From: an uncultured Flavobacteriales bacterium
GTDB lineage: Bacteria; Bacteroidota; Bacteroidia; Flavobacteriales; Flavobacteriaceae
Reading direction: 5' to 3'
Assembly: GCA_913020155.1 (NCBI GenBank)
Contig: CAJWBA010000011.1
Span: forward strand, 1 to 52,681
DNA length: 52,681 nt
The notes beneath the pieces are model-generated. The model had not been told where the DNA came from and did not search any database. It saw nothing but the letters and a program-made list of their open reading frames with translations. Position 1 is the first letter of the stretch. Each line of letters starts with the position of its first letter. The translations under genes and the position numbers were made by a program. Shown here one piece after another: positions 1 to 8,365 of this stretch.

Positions 1-506
1 AAATCCTTTATCATACTCAGTAACTGCTGATGCATCCGTTGTTGCTAATTTCATTAGTTCCAATTATAGTTTTAATGTTCAATCTAGTGGTCAGGGTTCT
101 GTTCCAAGAACTTAAAGAACTACTCCCACTAGGTCTAAATAAATCCACTTTCCTTTTTGGGAGTGCTTCGCTATATGGGTATATTATCCAACTGAAGAAG
201 ATATGCCTAATCTGGACAAGTTCCCCATGATCCATTAGACCATCCTGAAAAAACATATTCTGAATTAGCAGTAGCTGAGAAATAGAGACAACTTTTCCAG
301 ATTAATAAGAACTCCCAGATGAACTTACTGAACCTCCTTCTCTTGAACTAACAGATAGAGTCTAATTTGATGTTGGAGTAATTACTCCCTCAGGACTGTC
401 TGAAGAAGCCAAATAGATTGCTGAAATTAACGGAAAAAAAAGTTTATCATGGAGAGTTTTGTACATTGTATTTAAAAATCAGATCTTAAGAACCTTAAGT
501 CAATAA
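1..506 (+). pseudogene. Remnant of a secreted protein with an InlB-type repeat, multiply frameshifted
   Basis: No open frame spans this stretch, but coding-like pieces occur in all three forward frames. Frame 2 begins with NPLSYSVTADASVVANF and then NVQSSGQGSV, which resembles the junction between two divergent InlB B-repeats. From about 200 to 300 frame 1 reads VPHDPLDHPEKTYSELAVAE. From 294 to 506 frame 3 is coding-like (ELPDELTEPPSLELTDRV, then FDVGVITPSGLSEEAK) with in-frame stops at TAA, TAA, TAA and TAG before a final TAA at 504-506, three bases before the next gene. I see at least two frame changes. The original product cannot be named beyond the repeat fragment, and its 5' end lies outside the window. 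Confidence 0.45.
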
Positions 507-508
507 AC

Positions 509-1513
509 ATGAAAAAAGATAGACGCAAATTCATTCAAAAATCTCTATTGGCCTCATTGGGAATACCCTTAATAAGTCAAAGTCTGTGGTCTAATTCACG
601 ACCTTTAAATAAAAAAATCAAACTCTCCATACAATGCTTTTCTTTCGCAGATGCGTTATTGGAAGGGAGAATGTCGATTTTGGAGTTTCCCAGTATAGTT
701 AGAGAGGATTTTGATATTGAAGGTGCTGAATATTGGAATATACCTTTAATAAAAAACAAACGGAACTCCAAATTCATAAAAGAAATAAATAAAAGGACAT
801 CTGATTACGGTCTTAAAAATACTCTTATGTTGGTTGATTTATTTGATTTAGAAACACGTGAATCAAGAAGTATTTGTGATTTAGATAAAAAAAGAAGAAA
901 TAAAGCCATAGAAGAACATAAAGAATGGATTGATGTAGCCAAAGCGATTGGGTGTAACTCAATTCGCCTTAATCTTTGGTCTGAAGGAATTAGCGCATTG
1001 GAAGCAAAAAAAATTAGTGAGGATAGTTTAAATAAACTTCTCGAGTATAGCAGTAGGCTTGACGTGTCAATTGTTATTGAAAATCATGGGGGGTACACCT
1101 CAGATGCACAATGGTTAGTAGATTTAATGAAAAGTGTAAATCATTTAAATTTAGGGACTTTACCTGATTTTGGAACAGCTAATTTTTGCATCGAAAAAGC
1201 CCCATCAAAAAAAGGAGAATTTTTTGGATCAGATTGTATTAAGCAATATGATAAATATAAAGGAGTTGAGGAGATGCTTCCCTATGCCAAGGGAATTTCT
1301 GCTAAATCTAGTGTTTTTGACAGTACTGGAGGGGAGATAAACACAGATTTTGAAAGAATGATAAATCTTATTAAATCTTCCTCTTTTGAAGGATATATTG
1401 CCATTGAATATGAGGGGGCAATAATGAATATGTACGGAGGTAATCCATCAGAATATTTACCTTCTCATGAGGGGATATTGGCAACAAAAAAACTAATCGA
1501 AAAGTATATTTAG
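509..1513 (+). CDS. Secreted sugar-phosphate isomerase/epimerase family protein (xylose isomerase-like TIM barrel)
   Basis: This intact 334-residue protein starts with DRRKFIQKSLLAS, a Tat-type or otherwise cleavable export signal. The rest resembles the xylose-isomerase-like TIM-barrel (AP endonuclease family 2) superfamily. Likely metal-binding acidic residues sit in VIENHGG, LPDFGT and the C-terminal IAIEYEG. Members of this family act as epimerases, isomerases or lyases on sugars or cyclitols, and exported Bacteroidota members are common near sugar-use genes. No sugar-use neighbours are visible here, so the substrate is unknown. The ATG at 509 is preferred because it sets up the signal peptide. 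It ends in TAG. It is one of the few full-length genes in the first 10 kb. Confidence 0.75.
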   Translation: MKKDRRKFIQKSLLASLGIPLISQSLWSNSRPLNKKIKLSIQCFSFADALLEGRMSILEFPSIVREDFDIEGAEYWNIPLIKNKRNSKFIKEINKRTSDYGLKNTLMLVDLFDLETRESRSICDLDKKRRNKAIEEHKEWIDVAKAIGCNSIRLNLWSEGISALEAKKISEDSLNKLLEYSSRLDVSIVIENHGGYTSDAQWLVDLMKSVNHLNLGTLPDFGTANFCIEKAPSKKGEFFGSDCIKQYDKYKGVEEMLPYAKGISAKSSVFDSTGGEINTDFERMINLIKSSSFEGYIAIEYEGAIMNMYGGNPSEYLPSHEGILATKKLIEKYI

Positions 1514-1667
1514 AGTTGAAATTAATATCACAGGGGAGTTATATTAATATTGAAAGATTATTAAAAATAAAAACAATAAATCGTAATTTATTTAAAATAT
1601 TAAGTTCTGAAATTTAGAAGAGTTCACTGGTAAGGGAAAAGTTATCTGAAGTCATAATAACCCTCCC

Positions 1668-2078
1668 CTAAAAATGAGATGATGTAAAAGACTTAATAAA
1701 TACACATGAGAAAAAAACAAAGAAGAGCAAATCATTTACACCATATGTGACATAGAAAACCCCTGCCATCAAATCTTTACTGTACACAGTAGAAATGTCA
1801 TTTTTCGATATCCAATTAATCCAATTAAATACATAAATTAATTTTTCGATTGCAAATACTCCAACAAGCCAATTCAATTGTTCATATTTCTGAGAGACTG
1901 ATAAAAACACTAGCCCCCAAACAATAATCATTAGTAAACCAAAGTTAGACATTACAACAGGGTCAGCCTGAGGGATATTTTCATTTGTAAAAAACCTTGA
2001 AAAAATCAAAGTCCCTGCAATATTAGTTATTCCAGAAAGAATAAATCCTTTTGTAATTAATCCTTTAATAATTTTCAT
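1668..2078 (-). CDS. Small four-helix membrane protein of unknown function
   Basis: This 136-residue protein is mostly hydrophobic. Four likely membrane segments lie at about residues 8-28, 45-63, 70-90 and 105-130, with an Asn/Trp-rich loop (YVFNWINWISKND) before the last. I do not recognise the family. It is convergent with the upstream sugar isomerase-like gene, with about 155 bp between them that shows no gene. The ATG at 2078 has no earlier in-frame alternative. It is intact, unlike many of its neighbours. Confidence 0.55.
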   Translation of the reverse strand: MKIIKGLITKGFILSGITNIAGTLIFSRFFTNENIPQADPVVMSNFGLLMIIVWGLVFLSVSQKYEQLNWLVGVFAIEKLIYVFNWINWISKNDISTVYSKDLMAGVFYVTYGVNDLLFFVFFSCVFIKSFTSSHF

Positions 2079-2126
2079 AAAGCTTATTTAAGTTGAAATT
2101 AATGTAAGTAAATATAAAAAACCCAT

Positions 2127-2180
2127 ACTAAAGCAATAGCACTATTGAGGGTTATTAAGCATCATTACCACATGATCTTT
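2127..2180. repeat. Imperfect direct repeat, copy 1, upstream of the InlB-repeat lipoprotein
   Basis: This 54-base unit matches 2625-2678 at 41 of 54 positions without gaps. It begins ACTAAAGCA and contains ATTACCAC. Inside it is a perfect palindrome, CAATAG-CA-CTATTG (2134-2147). It ends where the promoter of the lipoprotein gene begins. Confidence 0.6.
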
Positions 2181-2205
2181 GTTTGCTAATTTTAAAATAG
2201 TTTTG
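2178..2205 (+). promoter_or_regulatory. Bacteroidota-type promoter of the InlB-repeat lipoprotein
   Basis: TTTG (2178-2181) is followed after 16 bases by TAGTTTTG (2198-2205), fitting the Bacteroidota sigma-A pattern TTTG ... TAnnTTTG with a slightly short spacer. It lies about 30 bases before the chosen start codon at 2235. Confidence 0.45.
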
Positions 2206-2234
2206 TAAATTAGATTTAAAATGCAATGATTAAA

Positions 2235-2579
2235 ATGAAAAGAGCTTCCATATTCATTCTTCTACTACTTTTAGCCTGTTCAAAAGATGCTCCAGTTCCA
2301 GAAGAACCGGCTCCTACTGAATATACCCTGACTGTTTCTGTTTCAGAAGGAGGGTTCGTATCGCCAGATGCTAATGGAACTTATGATACAGGAGCTCAAT
2401 TAACATTGTCGGCAATTCCAGATTATGGATATTCGTTTTGTAGATGGTTAGGAACGGATAATGATAATTTAGTTTGTAAAAAAAATGTACTACAAGGAGC
2501 TCGAGGGAAATCTCGCTGTATTATAAAAATGGATTCCAACAGATATGTTGAAGCTTTTTTTCAACCTATTTCAGAATAA
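2235..2579 (+). CDS. Lipoprotein with one divergent InlB B-repeat
   Basis: This 114-residue protein has a lipoprotein signal ending LLLLACSKD, so Cys is expected to be lipidated after signal peptidase II cleavage. A Pro-rich spacer (PVPEEPAP) follows, then one InlB-type repeat at about residues 33-105 (YTLTVSVSEGGFVSPDANG ... GYSFCRWLG). Such repeats form small beta domains in surface proteins of Bacteroidota. An ATG at 2226 is possible, but the ATG at 2235 gives the same N-terminus as the broken paralogue at 6851 (MKRASIF versus MRKVSIF). The C-terminal DSNRYVEAFF is the typical repeat ending. Its role is unknown, probably on the cell surface or in the periplasm. Confidence 0.7.
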   Translation: MKRASIFILLLLLACSKDAPVPEEPAPTEYTLTVSVSEGGFVSPDANGTYDTGAQLTLSAIPDYGYSFCRWLGTDNDNLVCKKNVLQGARGKSRCIIKMDSNRYVEAFFQPISE

Positions 2580-2624
2580 GTTTACCCTATTACTACGATT
2601 AAGTAACTAAACATAAAAATCTCC

Positions 2625-2678
2625 ACTAAAGCATCATCAAGAGTGAGGGCTGTAAAGTATAATTACCACTTGACCTTT
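2625..2678. repeat. Imperfect direct repeat, copy 2, downstream of the InlB-repeat lipoprotein
   Basis: This is the partner of 2127-2180, offset by 498 bases with 41 of 54 positions identical. Just after it the sequence AAGTTTTG (2687-2694) resembles the promoter element that follows copy 1. No gene on the + strand follows, so this may be the leftover upstream region of a lost tandem copy. Confidence 0.55.
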
Positions 2679-2728
2679 ACATAAAAGTTTTGAGGAAAAA
2701 TTATGGTAAAAAATAAACTTCCGATTAT

Positions 2729-3454
2729 TTATTCAGAACCATTAACATATTTTACTTGCTCCCAGATGACTCTTAAACGAAATCCATCAGGGTCATATTC
2801 ATTCATTTTAGATCCCTTAGGTGGAGTCCATTCACTCAAATCTAATATTTTCAGAGCATCTTCTATTGAACTAAAACCATCCCATGTCATAACTGTAGAC
2901 TCATTAATTCCAGCTGGATATATTTTTGTTCCAATTCCCCAGTTTTTCATTGGATTTGATTTGGATTTGATATTTTTTTCATGCAAGGGACTCCAGATAA
3001 TTTTATTTTCAGATAAAAATCCACTCAGATTTTTTGGTTTTGCATAATTCCATATCCATACTTTTGCATCATTATTTCCAAGAATTTGATCTTGAATTTT
3101 ATAATGATGTATTTCATAAACTTCGTAATCTGTACCAATATTATTGGGGTTAATTCCCAATTTCTTTGCAGAATTTAACCATCCGGGATTTAATAGATCT
3201 GCAATTGTTTTGTGTGCATTTATAAATGCATAATTAACATCGTTATTTCCAGCAGTACCAAACTTTCGCATAAGTGCCCATCCCAATTGCTTTCCGTTTT
3301 TTATATTTTGATTTGCGATTTTTGACCAGTAATTATTTTCCAGTCTTTCAAACTCACTTATTTTTTCTGGACTAACTTTAATATATGTAATTGAGTAATA
3401 CTGAGATTGAACAGCAAAACTTGTCATTAACAACAATAATATTAGATTTTTCAT
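2729..3454 (-). CDS. Secreted protein of unknown function, paralogue of the broken gene at 9307
   Basis: This 241-residue protein has a Sec signal (MKNLILLLLMTSFAVQSQ). The mature part has two related halves with spaced Trp and Tyr residues (WALMRKFG; WIWNYAKPKNL; VMTWDGF), which could be a pair of ferredoxin-like or ABM-like units. The segment NGKQLGWALMRKF aligns with NGSIT-stop-WLVWKR in the broken gene at 9307-10068, so the two are probably paralogues. I cannot name the family. It is monocistronic and convergent with the repeat at 2625. The start at 3454 is supported by the signal peptide. Confidence 0.55.
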   Translation of the reverse strand: MKNLILLLLMTSFAVQSQYYSITYIKVSPEKISEFERLENNYWSKIANQNIKNGKQLGWALMRKFGTAGNNDVNYAFINAHKTIADLLNPGWLNSAKKLGINPNNIGTDYEVYEIHHYKIQDQILGNNDAKVWIWNYAKPKNLSGFLSENKIIWSPLHEKNIKSKSNPMKNWGIGTKIYPAGINESTVMTWDGFSSIEDALKILDLSEWTPPKGSKMNEYDPDGFRLRVIWEQVKYVNGSE

Positions 3455-3521
3455 AATTATTTTTTTAAATTTTGAATTAAATATATAAAATAAATTGCAA
3501 AAAACAATTAATTCACCTGTC

Positions 3522-3878
3522 TCATTCAGAGTATAAGCGCAATAATGCTAAAGATGCATATTGTAATGTCTTTTCGTGGGTTGCTTCTAAAATAATATTC
3601 GGAGCCTTACCCACTTTTTCAGCTTCTAACCAACGTGAAATACACAAACACCATTTATCTCCGGATTTTAACCCAGGAAATTGCCACTGAGGTAGGGGAG
3701 TTATTAAATCATTGCCCCTTGAGGAGGAGTAGTCTAAAAATTCTTGCGTAACTAATGCGCAAACAGTATGTGTTCCGGTATCCTGAGAAATTGTTCTGCA
3801 AAAACCATCTCTAAAATAACCCGTGTTCGGGTTTTTACAGCATGTTATAAGCGGTAATCCTAAAACATTTCGTTCCAT
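3522..3878 (-). CDS. DUF2237 family protein
   Basis: This protein of about 118 residues matches the conserved DUF2237 pattern: NVLGLPLITC, then TGYFRDGFC, then GTHTVCALVTQEFL, SRGNDLITP, FPGLKSGDKWCLC, and EATHEKTLQYASL near the end. The family is small, cytosolic and rich in conserved Cys, and its function is unknown. An upstream ATG at 3893 would add five residues, but MERNVLG at 3878 matches the usual start of the family. It ends in TGA. It appears intact, and its length equals the family norm. Confidence 0.8.
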   Translation of the reverse strand: MERNVLGLPLITCCKNPNTGYFRDGFCRTISQDTGTHTVCALVTQEFLDYSSSRGNDLITPLPQWQFPGLKSGDKWCLCISRWLEAEKVGKAPNIILEATHEKTLQYASLALLRLYSE

Positions 3879-4168
3879 AATTAAAGATACCATAACTTCA
3901 ACCGTTTTTGAGCATAAAACATTAAGTTATTAAAACTACGCAAAATAACAAGTGAATTAAAAAGTAAACTTCAACACTTACCAGATAATAACCAAAGAAT
4001 TAATATGCTACAGATAGTAATACAATTCACCTTACCTAAGTTGAAATAGGAATTAAACAAGGTTAAAGACCTGCCTTTATTTGTGTCAAGCAATCATTTG
4101 AGTTTTCATTAAGGTTGGTTTTGCAATTTATCATGTATTTTAGATTAATTAATTAAAATTACATTAAA

Positions 4169-4918
4169 ATGAAAACAATAATTATTAGCCCTTTTATAGT
4201 TGCACTAACTTTGATCTTTTCATCCTGTAAATCAACTTCGGATTCAAGTAAAATTGCAACTTTAGCTGAAAATTGGGTTGCTTCAAACTATGAGAGCAAA
4301 GATGCTGCATTAAATATGGTTACAGAAAATATGAGTGATAAGGGATATAACATTGGCGCTCGATATATTGGGTTTGGATTTAATTTCAATGCTGATGCAA
4401 CGGAAACAGATGGAATGGTAGTTACCAATGTGATACAAGGCGGTCCAGCATCATCTGTACTTCAACTTGGAGACAAGTTCCTTTCAGTAAATGATGTTTT
4501 AGTGACACAAGAATCAATGGATAATGGTAGCCTTTCTTTTAAAGGAACTCCTGGTGTTCCTGTAAACGCATCAATTTTTAGACAAGGTGAAAAAATTTCA
4601 ATTACTGTTAAAAGAGGAATCGTAGAGCCAACATATTCCAAAGAACAAATATTACAAAACATCTCTAATGCTGATGCAGATAGTTGGGGGGAAAATTTAC
4701 TTGGATATGAAATCCGAGAGGCTGTTGCAGACGCTAATCAAAGAATTGTTTATGTAAAGACTTGGGATAAGTTTTTGGATGATATTTCAGGTCTTGAGGC
4801 TTAGGCTATCACACTAACTAGATTTGAATTTGATCAAAATGGTAAAGTTTTAAATGTAGGTAATATGACAGAAAATGAATTAGTTCTTCGTCAAACGGGA
4901 TGGTCGATTACTAAATAA
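4169..4918 (+). pseudogene. PDZ-domain lipoprotein interrupted by an in-frame TAG
   Basis: The protein begins with a lipoprotein signal (LTLIFSSCKS), followed by about 40 residues and then a PDZ domain at about residues 60-150 (MVVTNVIQGGPASSVLQLGD, typical of PDZ carboxylate-loop and beta-strand spacing). TAG at 4802-4804 stops it after 211 residues. The same frame stays open as AITLTRFEFD ... LVLRQTGWSITK to TAA at 4916, a natural-looking ending. A CAG (Gln) to TAG change would explain the break. The shorter 211-residue product would keep the PDZ domain, so partial function is possible. PDZ lipoproteins of this kind usually act in the periplasm; the partner is unknown. Confidence 0.65.
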
Positions 4919-4942
4919 ATTCATCTTTTTGAAATAGTTATT

Positions 4943-5374
4943 TTTCTTTTACTGTTAATATACTTAACGTTATCTTGTTCCAAAGATGGTTCAAATACTG
5001 ACCCACATCTCGAAGATTTTATTTGTAATGTAGATTATGTTGAATTAAAAGATAATTCCTCTGCAAAAATCAAGTTCGACATTTCGTATGATGGCGAAGA
5101 AGAGAGTTTCATTGTTAATGAAAACTATAAATTTTCTAATCACACCTGTTCTGTTGGGGATGAATTAGTAAATATTGATTACTTTATAATTAATGGAAAT
5201 CAAGCAACGTTCAATTTCTATTAGGGCTCAAATCTTGGATATTTTTGTTAAAATATATTTAACGCTATACCCCCTTAAAATCAAGACCCTTTTGGAGCAG
5301 AAGCAGAGAAAACAGAATCAGATAAGGGTGTTGGATGTTGGAAAATCATAAAGAAAACACTAATATCAAATTAA
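4943..5374 (+). pseudogene. Broken lipoprotein gene with no start codon and three in-frame stops
   Basis: Read in the same frame as the PDZ gene, this stretch gives a hydrophobic signal ending LIYLTLSCSKDG, a good lipobox. A coherent acidic mature region follows (VDYVELKDNSSAKIKFDISY, then CSVGDELVNIDYF) and runs to TAA at 5372-5374. There is no in-frame ATG. The frame is broken by TAG at 5222 and TAA at 5249 and 5276, each of which fits a former Gln codon (FNFY-stop-GSNLGYFC-stop-NIFNAIPP-stop-NQDPF). I do not recognise the family. The start given is approximate. Substitutions without frameshift suggest recent decay. Confidence 0.5.
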
Positions 5375-6344
5375 TTAAAAGCAACAGCAAAACGGAGGGT
5401 TCTAAAGTATCAACTAATCCTGTAACACACTTCAATCTTTTCTAAACTGAGAATACCCCTAATAAAGAGATTTAGCACTATACTTGGTTGAGTCAATTAA
5501 TTATCTTTTCCAAGTTCCACCATACTTGTAGTGGGAGCTCTTTATTTTGACACTTAATTAACACTGTTTACAAGCAAACACCCAGTCTGAACCTTACTTA
5601 TACTTCACAAGATACATTGTCTTACAGTCCTTATTATAGAGAGTACAAAGCTTTTGTCTCATCAAAAAATATTTTAAATTATAACTAAAGTTAAGATTGC
5701 TTTTTTCTTTTATCTATTATAAATGATACATTCCAAAAAATTATTGATATGTATAGAGCATACTCTAAATATTCAACCACTGAATCACTTAAAAAATATT
5801 TGTATTCATTGATAAAAAAACAGCAGTGATTATTACAAATAAATAAACTAAAATCACCATTCTATTAAAATATTTCTCTTTTTTAGATTCTATTTTTTAT
5901 TTGATTTTAATTATACCTATACTTACAAATGGAATAGACAAAAATCAAATTCCTCTTAAACTTTATCAAAAGGGTCATCTTAGAATTAATTAATTATTTA
6001 GCCGAATCTATTAAAAATATAAAAACCAATAAACGTATCTCTGTCTTTGAGGGATAAATCAAAACACCAAAATGGGTTTGAGTATAATTCGGTACGTCTA
6101 AATTAGACCCCCAAAATCTATTATAACGTTTGAATATGTAAACCCTCAAAAAAAATGAAACCCAAAAGGTTCTCAAATGGAACCAGGGGGTTCCATAAAC
6201 ATTTTCAATATGTAAATATAGAGTAAGTTATGGGGTTGGCTATAAAGTGGCACCACCAAAAAAGAACCTTAACTCAATTAAAATTTGATAGTTGAAATTT
6301 TCTTCTGTTAAATAACAGATACTAACAATCGAGTATTTGCAAGT
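5375..6344. other. Gene-poor AT-rich interval of about 970 bp
   Basis: I see no convincing gene, tRNA or repeat here. A 60-codon reverse ORF at 5994-6176 has no recognisable features. A startless forward stretch near 5860-5993 is hydrophobic and then polar (IPILTNGIDKNQIPLKLYQ), and could be the eroded end of a membrane protein. The interval probably holds decayed genes between two runs of pseudogenes. Confidence 0.4.
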
Positions 6345-6683
6345 TTACTCCTTAAATCGATATAGAATTTTCGTTTTTACACCATCAAAATGGTTAACTT
6401 TGTCGTTCTTTAAAATTTCGAAATATTGCTGTTCTTTATTAGTACCGATGATCCTCCAAAATATTTTTTTGTTTTCACGATCATGTTTCAAGATTTCTAC
6501 TCCTGAGATATACCCTCCTTCTGGGATTTCAAACATTAAGAGTCCATTTTGAAAAATTAAATCAAAACACTCTTCCTTATCTTTCTGACACCACGTTCCA
6601 TCTAAAAACTCTTCGGCTTCAAATTCTTGTGAATAATAATAGCCTGAAAATAATGTGATAATTATCGTAAAAAATATTTTCAT
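6345..6683 (-). CDS. Small secreted protein of unknown function
   Basis: This 112-residue protein has a Sec signal (MKIFFTIIITLFSGYYYSQ). The mature domain of about 90 residues is beta-rich and contains FLDGTWCQKD, an opening often seen in small lipocalin-like proteins of Bacteroidota. Later come IFWRIIGT and a C-terminal KTKILYRFKE. The family cannot be named with confidence. It is intact, transcribed opposite to the next gene, and ends about 970 bp from the previous recognisable coding sequence. Confidence 0.5.
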   Translation of the reverse strand: MKIFFTIIITLFSGYYYSQEFEAEEFLDGTWCQKDKEECFDLIFQNGLLMFEIPEGGYISGVEILKHDRENKKIFWRIIGTNKEQQYFEILKNDKVNHFDGVKTKILYRFKE

Positions 6684-6850
6684 AGGTTGGTCTTAATTAA
6701 AGTTAAATATAGCAAATAAGTTGTCGTTTACAATATTTTATTGTTCTCATCAATTCTTTTTGAATAATTGGTTTTTCTAATTTTATCAGGCTTTTTAAAA
6801 AGTTGTGATTTAAAATTAAATTTCTAAACTATAGAAGATTTAAACATAAA

Positions 6851-7177
6851 ATGAGAAAAGTTTCCATATTTATTCTTTGTCTGCTTTTATCTTGTTCAAA
6901 GGATGTTCCAGCTCCAGAAGAACCAGTTCCTACTCAGTATACCTTGACTATTGCCGCTGGAGAAGGAGGGTCAGTATCTCCAGATGCTAATGGAACATAT
7001 GATGAGGGAACAACAATAACAATTTCATCAACTCCAGATAATGGGTATGTATTAGATCGTTGGTTAGGTAGTGACTTTGATAATAACGGATGTGCCTTTG
7101 CCCGCTAATGCCTTACTGCTATAACAATGAATTCTAACAGAGATGTCCAAGCTTTTTTTAAAATTAACTCAGAATAA
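6851..7177 (+). pseudogene. InlB-repeat lipoprotein, paralogue of 2235, interrupted by TAA
   Basis: The signal ends LLLSCSKD, followed by a PAPEEPVP spacer and an InlB-type repeat (YTLTIAAGEGGSVSPDANG ... GYVLDRWLG). TAA at 7106-7108 stops translation after 85 residues. The same frame continues with CLTAITMNSNRDVQAFF to TAA at 7175, matching the paralogue's ending DSNRYVEAFF. The lesion therefore removes the last strand of the repeat. It fits CAA to TAA by one C-to-T change. The signal, spacer and repeat are clearly homologous to the intact gene at 2235, but the flanking sequence is not. Confidence 0.7.
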
Positions 7178-7258
7178 GTTTTATTATTACTTTAACTTTA
7201 AACTTTTAAAGACTAAAAATCAATTCAACTAAAAATCAAAACTATTTTTAAAATCAAT

Positions 7259-7635
7259 ATGGTAATTTTCTTTTTACAGGTTTTACCATTAATTATTTCA
7301 TTGTTTTCTCCAGAATTTAAAATGATTCTTATGTCAGACGGATTTGATGGAGATATTTCTCACGATACTGTTGTAATGTTTGAACAATTTGCATTGGTTT
7401 TGGGATTGACCGTGATAGGAATAATTACTTTTATTTATGGAGTATTATCATTTAACGACCTTGATCTTCTATAAAGGTTATTCTTTTTATTCTTTGCCCT
7501 AGCAGGTTTATTTGCTTTACTCGCGATCTAATGAACGTTTTTAAAGGACAACCAACAGCTTTACTTTCTGAAATTGTTATTGGATTGGTGACTTTAGGGT
7601 TATTTTATTACAGCTCCAAAAAAGGAACCATTTAA
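7259..7635 (+). pseudogene. Broken small membrane protein gene
   Basis: Translation from ATG 7259 gives a membrane segment, a loop containing SDGFDGDISHD, and a second membrane segment (LVLGLTVIGIITFIYGVL). It stops at TAA 7472-7474. The frame then encodes a third hydrophobic stretch (LFFLFFALAGLFALLAI) up to TAA at 7529. A one-base-overlapping frame starting at ATG 7531 encodes the fourth (LLSEIVIGLVTLGLFYYSS) to 7635. Together these look like one four-helix protein with one nonsense codon and one frame change. The family is unknown. Alternatively, two or three tiny membrane proteins could be made. Confidence 0.5.
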
Positions 7636-7786
7636 GAAGAAAAAGACAGATTTCGCTCAACACAAACCTTGTCTTCTAAAACCCTTCTTCAATTAAATGA
7701 TACAGGCAATAGTTCTTCTACATGCGTATGTTTTTTGAGGGTTAAAATTAGGAGATTAGTCAAAAAAAGAGTAAATTCTGATAAAA

Positions 7787-7975
7787 ATGAAATTTTTAGA
7801 AAAATACTACCCTGTTCTTCTTGTATTTTTTAGTTTTTTATATTCAGTATATTTATGGTTTTCTGGAAGTCAGCTTGAAGGTGTTTATGTAGGTTTATGG
7901 CCAGTTACTATTTTGGTTTTTGCCTTAGTGATAAGACAAAAAGAAACGACGATAAAAACTCACGGTTATGAATAA
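7787..7975 (+). CDS. Small two-helix membrane protein
   Basis: This 62-residue protein has two likely membrane segments (residues 8-25 and 33-50) and a short polar tail. It overlaps the next small gene by eight bases, so the two are probably translated together. I do not recognise the family. Confidence 0.5.
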   Translation: MKFLEKYYPVLLVFFSFLYSVYLWFSGSQLEGVYVGLWPVTILVFALVIRQKETTIKTHGYE

Positions 7976-8165
7976 AAATCAAGTAATGTTTATCGCTGGG
8001 TCAATCATATTTGTCATTTACATTTATTTTTATTTCACAATAATATTGAGGCAACACAGTGGAATGCGTGACGATAATCTCAAATCGCACGATTCAAATG
8101 ATTTTGATGGAATGGGAAATCAAGGAAGAATACCAGATAAGAAGCCCAAAAACAGAGCGATGTAA
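7968..8165 (+). CDS. Small single-helix membrane protein
   Basis: This 65-residue protein has one N-terminal membrane segment (VMFIAGSIIFVIYIYFYF) and a polar, Asp/Asn-rich tail of about 40 residues that ends DKKPKNRAM. It overlaps the preceding small membrane protein by eight bases. No family could be assigned. The pair may form one small membrane complex, but that is only inference from the overlap. Confidence 0.45.
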   Translation: MNKNQVMFIAGSIIFVIYIYFYFTIILRQHSGMRDDNLKSHDSNDFDGMGNQGRIPDKKPKNRAM

Positions 8166-8271
8166 GTCTGCTTCTTATGCGGAGCCATTTTTTATGATTG
8201 TAAGATCGTTAGAAAAGTTAATTTTTTAATGGAGCTTCTGTGTACACAAAGTTCATCTAAAGAATCTGTTC

Positions 8272-8325
8272 TAGGCTATTGTAGCCTAAAATTTGTGTAA
8301 TACTCAAAAAGTTGCAATTTGCAAC
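8272..8325. promoter_or_regulatory. Two short perfect inverted repeats upstream of the SnoaL-like gene
   Basis: TAGGCTA-TTG-TAGCCTA lies at 8272-8288, and GTTGCA-ATT-TGCAAC at 8311-8325. They sit 40-95 bases before the next start codon. Neither is followed by a T-run, so operator sites or RNA hairpins are more likely than terminators. Confidence 0.4.
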
Positions 8326-8365
8326 TATGGTTTTGATTTTGTATATTAATTATTATTAAATAAAA

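Noticed and set aside
2127-2678. Integron attC sites flanking a cassette
   Set aside because: The repeats lack the paired inverted core sites expected of attC, and no integrase is seen. Tandem duplication is simpler.
5994-6176. Reverse 60-residue ORF
   Set aside because: It has no signal, domain, start context or neighbour support, and its composition is that of AT-rich noncoding DNA.
8166-8200. Intrinsic terminator after the small membrane pair
   Set aside because: The possible stem (GCTTC/GGAGC) is only five pairs with a wobble, and the T-run is interrupted, so I could not support it.
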